Below, in pieces: positions 42,582 through 50,323 of a stretch of 64,000 nt of DNA. Positions within the stretch are counted from its first letter, which is position 1. Each line of letters begins with the position of its first letter. The notes below the pieces were generated by a model. That model saw only the letters and a list, made by a program, of their open reading frames with translations. It made no database searches and was not told where the DNA came from. This DNA comes from Chryseobacterium sp. JAH (GTDB lineage Bacteria > Bacteroidota > Bacteroidia > Flavobacteriales > Weeksellaceae). The stretch covers positions 682,001 through 746,000 of the forward strand of contig NZ_LMAH01000001.1 of the NCBI RefSeq assembly GCF_001507335.1, written 5' to 3'. A program made the position numbers and the translations under genes.

Positions 42582-44195
42582 CTAACTGTGCGCAAATCCT
42601 GTAATTTTAGCTTCATCAAAATCAAGCTGCATCTCGATGCTTCTCATGACGTGATCGTCAAATATTTTCTCACGTTTCATCCGGTGTAGTTCATTTCTTT
42701 GCGCCTGTATTAGTTGTCTTACAACATCTTTATTTTCATTCATAGCGGTGACATAGTCTCCTGTAGAAGCCATACACTGTGACTTGTCTGCCATCATCAA
42801 CATTTCATTTTCTAGTCTGTGTTTCTGATGACGAACCATGCTGTTGGTAACTGCCAATTCAGAAAAGTCAGATTCTAACTTATTTAAAGCCGTCTCTTTC
42901 AGTTTTCTCATCAGAATGACTTCCTGTTTTTCTTCGGGTAAATCGCTTCCGGCATCATCTATTTTCAGAAGTTTCAGGATCGGAGTCAACATTAGACCCT
43001 GCCCGACTAAAGTTATCAAAATAATCACAAAAGTCACAAATAAAATAATATTACGGTGTGGAAAAGCATCTCCGTTTGGTAAAAATGCGGGAATTGATAG
43101 TGCCGCAGCTAATGAAACCACCCCACGCATTGCTGCAAAACTGATGATAAACGGTTCCCGCCAATCGGGTTTCGGATTTTCAGATCTTAACTTTTTAGAC
43201 AAAAACCAAGGAAAATACATGATGGAATAACTATACAACAATCTTGTCAAAATAATTGCGCCACCAATGACGATACTGTAAAAAATACCTTCTGAAATGG
43301 TGTAATCTTTCATTGCTGCTACAACAACAGGTAATTCTAAGCCGATTAAAATAAAGATTATTGTATTCATCACGAAAATCAAGACGCTCCAAACGTTTCC
43401 TGACTGAATTCTCGAAGTGTGACTCAAGTAACAATGCGAATTGTAAGACATCAACAATCCACCTGCAACGACCGCCAAAACACCCGAAAAATGAAAATGT
43501 TCTGCACCAACATACAAAATATAAGGAACGATAAGTGTAATGACTGTATCAATATTTGAATTGGAAGGAATCAGTCTTAAAAAGAATCCGAAAAGCAATC
43601 CGACAGCAACACCGATTGCGATTCCGCCAACTGCCATGCTGAAGAAATCACCGATTGCTTCTCTCCAGATAAACTGTCCGGAAATAACTGCCGCCAAAGC
43701 AAATTTAAATACAATTAAACTTGATGCATCGTTGATTAAGCTTTCGCCTTCCAAAATACTTGTTATTTTCTTTGGAATTTTCATGTGTTTTAAAACCGAA
43801 GTTGCAGCAACAGCATCCGGCGGAGAATTGACTCCACCCAACAAAAATCCCATTGCCACGGTAAGTCCCGGAATTATTGATGAAGAAAGGTAAGCAACTA
43901 CAATCGAGGTCAGAAAAACCAATCCGAAAGCCATTGAAAAAATCTGCTTTCTCCATTTATGAAAATCCTGCCAGGAAGTAAACCAGGCCGCTTCAAACAA
44001 AATAGGCGGAAGGAAAATCAGGAAAACCAAATCCGGCTCGATCTCTATATGCGGCATTCCCGGAACGAGACTGATAATCAATCCGGCAATCACAAGGAAA
44101 ATCGGATATGCCACTTTGAGCTTTTGACCAATCATTACCAATATCATTACAGAAAGTAAAACTGCAATGGATATAATGACGTATGTGTGAATCAT
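42582..44195 (-). CDS. Na+/H+ antiporter, CPA1 family
   Basis: 537 residues with about twelve membrane helices in the first 410 and a cytoplasmic C-terminal helical tail of about 125. The ion-binding helix is ESLINDASSLIVFKF (151-165, with Asp156), preceded by GGVNSPPDAVAATS (121-133); FLPPILFEAAW is another conserved CPA1 segment. It exchanges Na+ (or K+) for protons at the inner membrane. AMRGVVSLAAALSIP carries the conserved Arg. Upstream of the SRPBCC/VOC pair, probably one transcript. Confidence 0.92.
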   Translation of the reverse strand: MIHTYVIISIAVLLSVMILVMIGQKLKVAYPIFLVIAGLIISLVPGMPHIEIEPDLVFLIFLPPILFEAAWFTSWQDFHKWRKQIFSMAFGLVFLTSIVVAYLSSSIIPGLTVAMGFLLGGVNSPPDAVAATSVLKHMKIPKKITSILEGESLINDASSLIVFKFALAAVISGQFIWREAIGDFFSMAVGGIAIGVAVGLLFGFFLRLIPSNSNIDTVITLIVPYILYVGAEHFHFSGVLAVVAGGLLMSYNSHCYLSHTSRIQSGNVWSVLIFVMNTIIFILIGLELPVVVAAMKDYTISEGIFYSIVIGGAIILTRLLYSYSIMYFPWFLSKKLRSENPKPDWREPFIISFAAMRGVVSLAAALSIPAFLPNGDAFPHRNIILFVTFVIILITLVGQGLMLTPILKLLKIDDAGSDLPEEKQEVILMRKLKETALNKLESDFSELAVTNSMVRHQKHRLENEMLMMADKSQCMASTGDYVTAMNENKDVVRQLIQAQRNELHRMKREKIFDDHVMRSIEMQLDFDEAKITGFAHS

Positions 44196-44268
44196 ATTAA
44201 TTTTTTAAATATTTTTATTTAATTCTAAGTAATAATTTTTCGCTTTGTGTTTCTGTGCTTGATCTAAA

Positions 44269-44745
44269 TCAGTGATCTATAAATTCCGCTTTTTCATCAA
44301 ATTTAATAACAGGTAAATCATATTCTTTGAGAATTTTAATCACTCCGGTTTTATTTGAAAAATCTATATCACTATCATCAGTTAGATATGTTTTTCCATT
44401 TTCAAAAACAATATCATAATATGGCTCATTCGGTTCATCAGGTTTTGTAAATGGTACTAACGTTCTGATTTTATATTTATCTGAAAATATTTTACCCAAA
44501 TAAAGCTGTCTTTGTTCATGGTAAGTATCAGGAGTTCTGTATATTGATATGACAAAACTAAATTCTTGAATTCCAAAATCTTCTTGCGTGTTAAAAATAA
44601 TATGATTTGGATTATCTAAATTTAATTTTTCCGGTTGGTCATTATTTAAATCACAATAAAAAACTGTCAGATCAGAAAAAACTTCGGACAATGTATTTAT
44701 AATTTGATCGTTATCAAGTTTTTTACTTAAATAAAAATCTTCCAT
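44269..44745 (-). CDS. Hypothetical cytoplasmic protein
   Basis: 158 residues, acidic, without signal or membrane segments. It has alternating strand-like stretches (FSFVISIYRTPDT, YDIVFENGKTYLTDDSDIDFS) and an N-terminal helix (DNDQIINTLSEVFSDL). The size and style resemble small proteins such as immunity proteins or SUKH-like folds, but nothing supports either assignment. Stands alone between the bestrophin and antiporter genes. Confidence 0.5.
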   Translation of the reverse strand: MEDFYLSKKLDNDQIINTLSEVFSDLTVFYCDLNNDQPEKLNLDNPNHIIFNTQEDFGIQEFSFVISIYRTPDTYHEQRQLYLGKIFSDKYKIRTLVPFTKPDEPNEPYYDIVFENGKTYLTDDSDIDFSNKTGVIKILKEYDLPVIKFDEKAEFIDH

Positions 44746-44796
44746 AATATTTTGATTAATAAATTAAAACCATGAATTTTATTAAATTTCGCTACT

Positions 44797-45801
44797 TTAA
44801 AGTACAATATTATTTTTAGCAACAATTGCAGCCGGAAGATCAGTTTCATCCAGCATATCTCTCATATCAATTTCAATGGTGCGGCTAATTTGAGTGATCG
44901 GAACGTCATTCGGACTTCCTTCAAACGGGTTTACCGAAGCTTCACCAACGCTGTCTAAAGTATGAAAACACCAAGTCACTAATAACGAAAAAGGAATATT
45001 AAACCATAAGGTGTAATCTGCCAAAACAGTACCCTCTCCCATTTTATCAAACTCTTTAATCAATCCGAACGGAACGAATACAATAAACAAAAGCAAAAGA
45101 TACGTTGTAATCGAAGAGAAGTTTCTCGGATACGGAAAGTTTTTAATTCTTTCTGCTTTTCCTTGATTATCTGTAAATTTTACAAGCTGATGATTAATCT
45201 GCGACCATTGAAAATCATTGATCTCACCCTTATTATAGGCCTCAGACAGATCTTTACTCTGCAAAGCAACCAATTGTGTTGCTCTGTTTTTTTTGCTTAA
45301 TACATAGTGAAGTTCTTCGTCAGAAAGGTATTCTTTTAAATCGGTCTCGAGAGTTGAAAGTCTTTCAGGAATTTCATATTTCTGAGCATATTCTTTAAAT
45401 TGTGCTGTACTCATGTTTTCCCAGTTTCTGGATTCACGAAGTTGAAAACGAAGCGCTGTAAGCCAACCATAATGACGCTTAAACATGATCTTTACTTTAT
45501 CTGAATTTTTTTCTGATAAAGAATCTCTCAGAATATATCCGAAACTTCGGCTGTCATTGATAATTGCGCCATAAATCTGCCGCGCTTCCCAAAGCCTGCT
45601 GTAACTCGCATTATTTTTGAAACCGACGATAAAAGCAACGGCTGTTCCCATGATGGCAATCGGCTGCCACGGAAACGAAACAAAAGTAAATCCTAAATAA
45701 TAAAGAACAGTCGGAATTGCCGACATGATAAACAAAATGTACAGACTTCTCCTTGTCCACATGATAAATTCTATCGGTCCGAATCTTTTTCCTGAATGCA
45801 T
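44797..45801 (-). CDS. Bestrophin family protein (UPF0187)
   Basis: 334 residues of the bacterial bestrophin family, pentameric ion channels in the inner membrane. Hallmarks are the N-terminal PIEFIMWTRRSLYILF, the segment SYSRLWEARQIYGAIINDSRSFG (family W-E-A-R), SLLVTWCFHTLDSVGEASVNPFEGSPNDVP and the C-terminal IEIDMRDML. Four hydrophobic regions are present. Bacterial members conduct Na+ or Cl-; which one cannot be told. Confidence 0.93.
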   Translation of the reverse strand: MHSGKRFGPIEFIMWTRRSLYILFIMSAIPTVLYYLGFTFVSFPWQPIAIMGTAVAFIVGFKNNASYSRLWEARQIYGAIINDSRSFGYILRDSLSEKNSDKVKIMFKRHYGWLTALRFQLRESRNWENMSTAQFKEYAQKYEIPERLSTLETDLKEYLSDEELHYVLSKKNRATQLVALQSKDLSEAYNKGEINDFQWSQINHQLVKFTDNQGKAERIKNFPYPRNFSSITTYLLLLFIVFVPFGLIKEFDKMGEGTVLADYTLWFNIPFSLLVTWCFHTLDSVGEASVNPFEGSPNDVPITQISRTIEIDMRDMLDETDLPAAIVAKNNIVL

Positions 45802-45821
45802 TTTCTTAGTTTTTTAATATC

Positions 45822-46496
45822 TTAATTTCTGATAAATGGAATATTGTTGTAAAATCCTATCTGTACCTGTCCGCGGTTTTTGTTTTCCTGAATCTGATTC
45901 ATGTAACCCGCTTCGATTCTCATATTTTTGTTGATGACAAAACCTAAAGCTCCGTAAACTCTGTTTCTGTCTAAAACCGGACTGTCGAGATGCAGGAAAA
46001 TTTCATTGTAAGCTGAAATGTACAAAGTTTTTGGCAACATTTCTTTGCTGGTAACAGGAACATTAAAACCTAAATAATAACGAAACCTCATCCTGAAATC
46101 ATCCTCTAAAAAACGCTCTTCCAAACGGTAACGATGCTGAATATTAAAACGACCGAATTTTTGTTTTGTAATAAATTGCTGGAAAATACGATGTTCAATA
46201 TTTTCAGTTTTTTCTCCATTCACGTAAGGCTGACTCAAGATAAAACCATATCCTAACAAAATATTATTGTTGTTTTCTGTAAGATCATAACCAATTCCGG
46301 TACGTATTAAGAGTTGTTCCAAATCTCCGATTCCGTCAAAATTACGGTATTGAATTTCATTATGAAAATTAAGTTTTTTACTGATTTTGTTGTTTCCAAA
46401 ATACATATACCATGCACCCAAATCACTGTTTTGAGCACTAAAAGGTACAGAAAAACTGATAAGAAGCAAAAAAACCAACGTTCCGAAAATCTTCAT
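45822..46496 (-). CDS. DUF2490 outer-membrane beta-barrel-like protein
   Basis: 224 residues with a signal peptide (MKIFGTLVFLLLISFSVPFSAQ). DLGAWYMYFGNNKISKKLNFHNEIQYR is the start of the DUF2490 family, and amphipathic strands follow (YNEIFLHLDSPVLDRNRVYGALGFVINKNMRIEAGYMNQ), ending QIGFYNNIPFIRN. It probably forms a small outer-membrane barrel. It is 20 bp upstream of the bestrophin gene, so probably co-transcribed. Confidence 0.85.
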   Translation of the reverse strand: MKIFGTLVFLLLISFSVPFSAQNSDLGAWYMYFGNNKISKKLNFHNEIQYRNFDGIGDLEQLLIRTGIGYDLTENNNNILLGYGFILSQPYVNGEKTENIEHRIFQQFITKQKFGRFNIQHRYRLEERFLEDDFRMRFRYYLGFNVPVTSKEMLPKTLYISAYNEIFLHLDSPVLDRNRVYGALGFVINKNMRIEAGYMNQIQENKNRGQVQIGFYNNIPFIRN

Positions 46497-46625
46497 ATTT
46501 TATTGTTTATTAGTATTATCTATCACAAATAACAAAATTAATACTTTAAATCAATAATAACAAATAAATAATCAGAACTCTAATTTGTCTTTCATCGTAA
46601 ATTTCATTTGTATACACAATTATAA

Positions 46626-46661
46626 AATAATAACCGACAGATTAATCTGTCGGTTATTATT
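46626..46661. terminator. 36-bp perfect palindrome, terminator
   Basis: A perfect 18-bp inverted repeat with no loop (AATAATAACCGACAGATT and its complement), 27 bases beyond the stop of the VOC gene. It is most simply a terminator for the minus-strand gene, although an operator cannot be excluded. Confidence 0.6.
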
Positions 46662-46688
46662 AACGATAATTTATAAAAATGTAAAAAA

Positions 46689-47135
46689 TTAAGAATGTTG
46701 CATTTTAGCCGGATCATCATAATTGACCATCCAGTTGATTCCGAACTTGTCGGTAAACATTCCGAAATAAGCACCCCAGAATGTATCTGCAAGAGGCATT
46801 GTAACTTCTCCGTCCAGAGACAATCCGTTGAATAATTTATCGGCTTCTTCTTTAGAATCTGCATTGATTGAAACCGAAAAATTGTTTCCTACTTTCAGAT
46901 TAGAAGACCACTCTCCGCCGGTATCACTTCCCATTAACACTGTTTCTTTAGAAATCGGAAGCGTAACATGCATAATTTTGTCTTTTTCTTCTTCAGGCAA
47001 ATCTTTTCCTTCCTGTGGAGGCATTTCGCCAAAAGTTCCGATGTATGGAAATTCACCGCCAAAGACTGATCTGTAAAATTCGAAAGCCTGTCTGCAGTCT
47101 CCGTTGAATGTCAAATAAATGTTTACTGTTGCCAT
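46689..47135 (-). CDS. VOC-family PhnB-like protein
   Basis: 148 residues with the PhnB-type start MATVNIYLTFNGDCRQAFEFYRSVFGGEF and MHVTLPISKETVLMGSD, and the end FGMFTDKFGINWMVNYDD. This matches proteins often called glyoxalase/DUF3332-like or 3-demethylubiquinone-methyltransferase-like, without a known reaction. Cytoplasmic. 71 bp after another VOC gene; the two are distantly similar in fold but not close copies. Confidence 0.85.
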   Translation of the reverse strand: MATVNIYLTFNGDCRQAFEFYRSVFGGEFPYIGTFGEMPPQEGKDLPEEEKDKIMHVTLPISKETVLMGSDTGGEWSSNLKVGNNFSVSINADSKEEADKLFNGLSLDGEVTMPLADTFWGAYFGMFTDKFGINWMVNYDDPAKMQHS

Positions 47136-47206
47136 GATTTTAGTATGTGTAAATGTTAAATGCTAGATGTTGGATGCTAAAGTTATTAGTCAATACGTGC
47201 TACTTA

Positions 47207-47578
47207 TTATCTATGTTGATCAATCAGAATCATATTTCCGTCAGGATCTTTGAGGAAAATATGTTCAGGTCCGGAAGTGGCTTCGTCGGCTTCTCTTTCC
47301 AGTATCACCTGATTTTCTTTTAAATGTTTCTGAATATCGCGCACATCATCAAAGACTTCAATATTATTAGCATTCTCATCCCAACCGGGGTTGAAAGTCA
47401 GCATATTCCCATCGAACATTGCCTGAAAAAGCCCAATTAAAGTAGTTCCGTTTTTCATGATCAGATAATTACTTTCCGTATTTCCACCCATTGTGCTGAA
47501 GCCTAAATTCTCATAGAAAACCTTTGACTTTTCTAAATCTTTAACGCTTAAGCTGATGGAAAATGCTCCTAATTTCAT
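47207..47578 (-). CDS. VOC-family glyoxalase-like protein
   Basis: 123 residues, a single VOC module: MKLGAFSISLSVKDLEKSKVFYENLGF at the start and PEHIFLKDPDGNMILIDQH at the end, with the usual Asp-Pro-Asp-Gly turn. The substrate is unknown. Upstream of the PhnB-like gene. A short run of 7-bp-phased repeats (atgctagatgttgg) lies in the gap between them. Confidence 0.82.
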   Translation of the reverse strand: MKLGAFSISLSVKDLEKSKVFYENLGFSTMGGNTESNYLIMKNGTTLIGLFQAMFDGNMLTFNPGWDENANNIEVFDDVRDIQKHLKENQVILEREADEATSGPEHIFLKDPDGNMILIDQHR

Positions 47579-47756
47579 ATTTTGATGTTTTCTTCGTTGT
47601 ATGTTGAATTAATTTAAACGCAAAGCTCGGAAAGTTTTTTTTAACTAACTATTTTTAAATTCGCATAGGCGCTTCACTTATTAAAGAACAAAGGGTTGTC
47701 ACTTGTATCCTTTAAACGGAATGATTGAAAACATTTTGTCTCACTTACGGTAAAAC

Positions 47757-48155
47757 CTATTTTTTGCTTAAAGCCAATTTATATCCAGCTAAAACCAATC
47801 CCCAAACCAAGATTCCTAAAACCCAGAACCAGATTGGAGTTGGTAAAACGATCATATTGTAAATTGTGAAAGAAAGAAAAATAAGTCCGCAAATAATTGC
47901 GGCAGTAGGTTTTCCGTTTTTTGCAATTTTTGTAGAAATAAAACCGGAAAATAAAGCACCCAAAGCATATCCCATAATAACCATAAATTTGCCCAAGAAA
48001 GGTAAATTTTCAATATACGATTTGAAAGCTTCCATATCATTCGCCTTCATCCCAGCCGGATACGGATGCAAGATATGATTAAGTGTTTCTACTCCCCAAA
48101 CGCAAATAGAACCGGCAATAATTCCGGCAATAACTCCCAAAATAATTCTTAACAT
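47757..48155 (-). CDS. Small membrane protein, unknown
   Basis: 132 residues with four hydrophobic helices (about 2-22, 52-71, 86-105, 108-127) and a Pro/Asn-rich first loop (NHILHPYPAGM). No family recognised with certainty. It starts 2 bp after the stop of the secreted-protein gene, indicating coupled translation. Confidence 0.6.
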   Translation of the reverse strand: MLRIILGVIAGIIAGSICVWGVETLNHILHPYPAGMKANDMEAFKSYIENLPFLGKFMVIMGYALGALFSGFISTKIAKNGKPTAAIICGLIFLSFTIYNMIVLPTPIWFWVLGILVWGLVLAGYKLALSKK

Positions 48156-48157
48156 GA

Positions 48158-48628
48158 TTATTGGTTTTTTAAATTAGTTTTAAAATCTAAAGTACCGTCG
48201 TAGCTTTTCCAGTTTCCGATCCATTCTATGTAAGGATTTTCTACTTTTTCAGTTTTTTTATTCCACTTAAAAGTGTAGATAAATTTTCCTTTAAAAACTC
48301 CTGAATGTTTTCCTTTATTCTCTTCAGCCAATTCGTAATCACCGTACACGACTCCTTTCTTCTTCCCGTCTTTGTATTTCGTAATGGTTAATTTACCTTC
48401 GTACTTCGTTGTATTATTGTCAACCACAGAATATCCCGAAACAAAATATTCCTGGTCATTTTTTTTGTTTTGTTCAGAAATTTCCACTTTTAGCCTGATT
48501 ACTTCATTATCGTTTCCAATGGTTCCGATATAAGGTGCAGACTGATTGAGCCAGACATTAGCAATATTGGGCATTTGTGCAAAAGCAAAATTGGCTGTCA
48601 GGATGAGAAGGCACAAAAGTTTTTTCAT
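48158..48628 (-). CDS. Small secreted protein, unknown
   Basis: 156 residues with a signal peptide (MKKLLCLLILTANFAFAQ). The mature part reads as a small beta-rich domain: APYIGTIGNDNEVIRLKVEI, YFVSGYSVVDNNTTKYEG and HSGVFKGKFIYTFKW. The broken gene just upstream (48637-49159) encodes a similar run (FFKGKFRIQTAKE; ENYLVKGVYTLSE), so the two are probably paralogs. Confidence 0.6.
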   Translation of the reverse strand: MKKLLCLLILTANFAFAQMPNIANVWLNQSAPYIGTIGNDNEVIRLKVEISEQNKKNDQEYFVSGYSVVDNNTTKYEGKLTITKYKDGKKKGVVYGDYELAEENKGKHSGVFKGKFIYTFKWNKKTEKVENPYIEWIGNWKSYDGTLDFKTNLKNQ

Positions 48629-48636
48629 TGTAGTTT

Positions 48637-49159
48637 TTATTTAAATATCACTTTAGAAATTTTGGTATGATAAAAATTAGCAAACCAAAAGTCCGTCTTT
48701 TTACCACTGTCATTGTTTTCATACACTCCTTTAAAAGTTGTATTGCAAAATTTATGGACGGCACTCATTTCTTTTGCTGTCTGAATTCTAAACTTACCTT
48801 TAAAAAACCATCATCAATATCGGGCTGAGTTCCGTTTAATTGAAAATCACCGAAAACTAACATTAGATCAGATCAATCTTTTACATTAAATACATAATTA
48901 AAAGTGAGTTTTCCTGAACACGTCAAAGCTTCTCACTCAATGTGTAAACTCCTTTTACAAGATAATTTTCCGGCTTTTTGGAATCTTTTATGACTGTCAC
49001 AAATTTGACATCCATTTTCGCATTATTCATTTCACCATCAAAACCCAATTTTTCATTTAGAATTATTTTGCTGAAATCTTCATTTTTTAAAGGAAAATCA
49101 TTTGACTGTGCATAGAAAGTGAAAATGGAAAAAGTAAGAATAGAAATATTTTTATTGTA
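48637..49159 (-). pseudogene. Broken secreted-protein gene, probable paralog of its neighbour
   Basis: Coding sequence can be followed only by changing frame. A signal-like start (NISILTFSIFTFYAQ) has no ATG. The first frame (FPLKNEDFSKIILNEKLGFD ... NYLVKGVYTLSEKL) stops at TGA 48923-48925. A second frame (SGKLTFNYVFN) stops at 48873-48875. GDFQLNGTQPDIDDGF then shifts into FKGKFRIQTAKEMSAVHKFC and a final part ending KISKVIFK at TAA 48637. The set of frames reads as one ancestral protein of about 170 residues. Confidence 0.75.
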
Positions 49160-49168
49160 TCAAAATCT

Positions 49169-49624
49169 TTACACTCCAAACTGAGCCAAATGATGATTCA
49201 GATGCTTGGCAAACATATTATTCCATTCGTCAGATTTCAATTTGCCAAAAGAAAAAGATTCTTTCTCATGAAAAGCTGAAGCTCCCAACTGCTGCGTTTT
49301 CTGTATAAAACCAATCAATCTTTTCTTTTCATCATCAAAACTTCTTCTTCCGGTAATGACAAACTGAGGTGCTGTAGGAGAATCTCTAGGATAGGCTTTT
49401 TCTCCGACCACTTTAGGTTTTACGAATCTTTTTAAAATAAATTTTGCGATAGATCCTGGTTTTTTATGTTTTTCAGGCTCATACACCATTTCATAGGTTA
49501 TGCAGCAATGTGCAAGCATCTGATCAACCGTCATTCTCCCCCACAAACCGTGAGTATCTTCCACTAAATTATTTATTCTATTGATATAATTCTGAGCGTC
49601 TTTCGCATCAAATACGTTTTCCAT
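49169..49624 (-). CDS. DinB-like / DUF1569 family protein
   Basis: 151 residues matching DUF1569: NYINRINNLVEDTHGLWGRMTVDQMLAHCCITYEMV at the start, a loop ITGRRSFDDEKKRLIGFI, and the end LKSDEWNNMFAKHLNHHLAQFGV. The family belongs to the DinB-like four-helix bundle group, where three His (here candidates in MLAHCC and KHLNHHL) bind a metal. No specific reaction is known. Cytoplasmic. Confidence 0.8.
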   Translation of the reverse strand: MENVFDAKDAQNYINRINNLVEDTHGLWGRMTVDQMLAHCCITYEMVYEPEKHKKPGSIAKFILKRFVKPKVVGEKAYPRDSPTAPQFVITGRRSFDDEKKRLIGFIQKTQQLGASAFHEKESFSFGKLKSDEWNNMFAKHLNHHLAQFGV

Positions 49625-49735
49625 AGTTTATCAAATTGTATAGAAACAAATATAATATTATTTCAGATGATTTTAAAAATTGTTTTTAATTCTCAATTGC
49701 GAATTCTTTAATGGTTACTGTTTTTAAATTATAAC

Positions 49736-49769
49736 AAAAAGCTCCTCACAAAAATCTGTAAGGAGCTGA
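49736..49769. terminator. Terminator after ecotin gene
   Basis: AGCTCCT / AGGAGCT stem (extended to about ten bases with mismatches) and an A-run on the left, which is a U-run for the minus transcript. It lies 21 bases beyond the ecotin stop and marks the end of the alpha-2-macroglobulin/ecotin transcript. Confidence 0.75.
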
Positions 49770-49789
49770 ATATTTTAATTATCGATGAA

Positions 49790-50281
49790 TTATTTAGAAA
49801 CCGCTTTTTTCATCGCAGCATCGGGACGCAATATTCTGTAACGCACTTCCATATCCTTTGGTATGTAAAAAACCAATGGCAATTTACTGTTGTATCGTAC
49901 AATCTCAGGCTGCAGAGACACAAATTTCTTGGTCTTTTTCTGATCCGGACAACCCATCAAAGTTCCGCCCGTTTCTCCATTAGATTCAACTTCATAATAG
50001 CTGTAACCCCAGCCTTGTACATCTTGCGTGTTGACTTTCCCTATCAAAAAATGTTTATTGCAGTCGAGTAATTTTTCCGCACCAACAAAAAATTCAACTT
50101 TGAGATCATTTTCGTTTTTTGCAATGGGCAATTGAATGTAAACTTGTTTATATCCTTCTTTAGCTTTTGGAAACATATCAATCTGAAGCTTTTCAAACTT
50201 CTCGGTTTTCTTTTTCTGAGCACATACATTACTTACTGCAAACATCATCAATACTACAGATACTGCTTTTAAAAATTTCAT
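49790..50281 (-). CDS. eco: Ecotin-like serine protease inhibitor
   Basis: Periplasmic inhibitor of trypsin-fold serine proteases. The 163 residues have a signal peptide (MKFLKAVSVVLMMFAVSNVCAQ) and align along the length of ecotin: DMFPKAKEGYKQVYIQLP, LKVEFFVGAEKLLDCNKHFLIGK, QGWGYSYYEV, the reactive loop GGTLMGCPDQKKTKKF and VRYNSKLPLVFYIPKDMEVRYRIL. The conserved disulfide is Cys74-Cys111. The P1 residue aligns with Leu108, where E. coli ecotin has Met84, which should still suit chymotrypsin- or elastase-like targets. It lies 42 bp after the alpha-2-macroglobulin gene and looks co-transcribed. Confidence 0.9.
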   Translation of the reverse strand: MKFLKAVSVVLMMFAVSNVCAQKKKTEKFEKLQIDMFPKAKEGYKQVYIQLPIAKNENDLKVEFFVGAEKLLDCNKHFLIGKVNTQDVQGWGYSYYEVESNGETGGTLMGCPDQKKTKKFVSLQPEIVRYNSKLPLVFYIPKDMEVRYRILRPDAAMKKAVSK

Positions 50282-50323
50282 AATTGTTTCGTTTAAAATT
50301 TACAATTTCCTTACAGTCAAAAA

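Noticed and set aside
44269..44745. Possible immunity (SUKH-like) protein
   Set aside because: Only size and general composition suggest it; no motif or toxin neighbour supports the idea.
46626..46661. 36-bp perfect palindrome as an operator
   Set aside because: Its place just after the VOC gene stop fits a terminator better, and no regulator is nearby.
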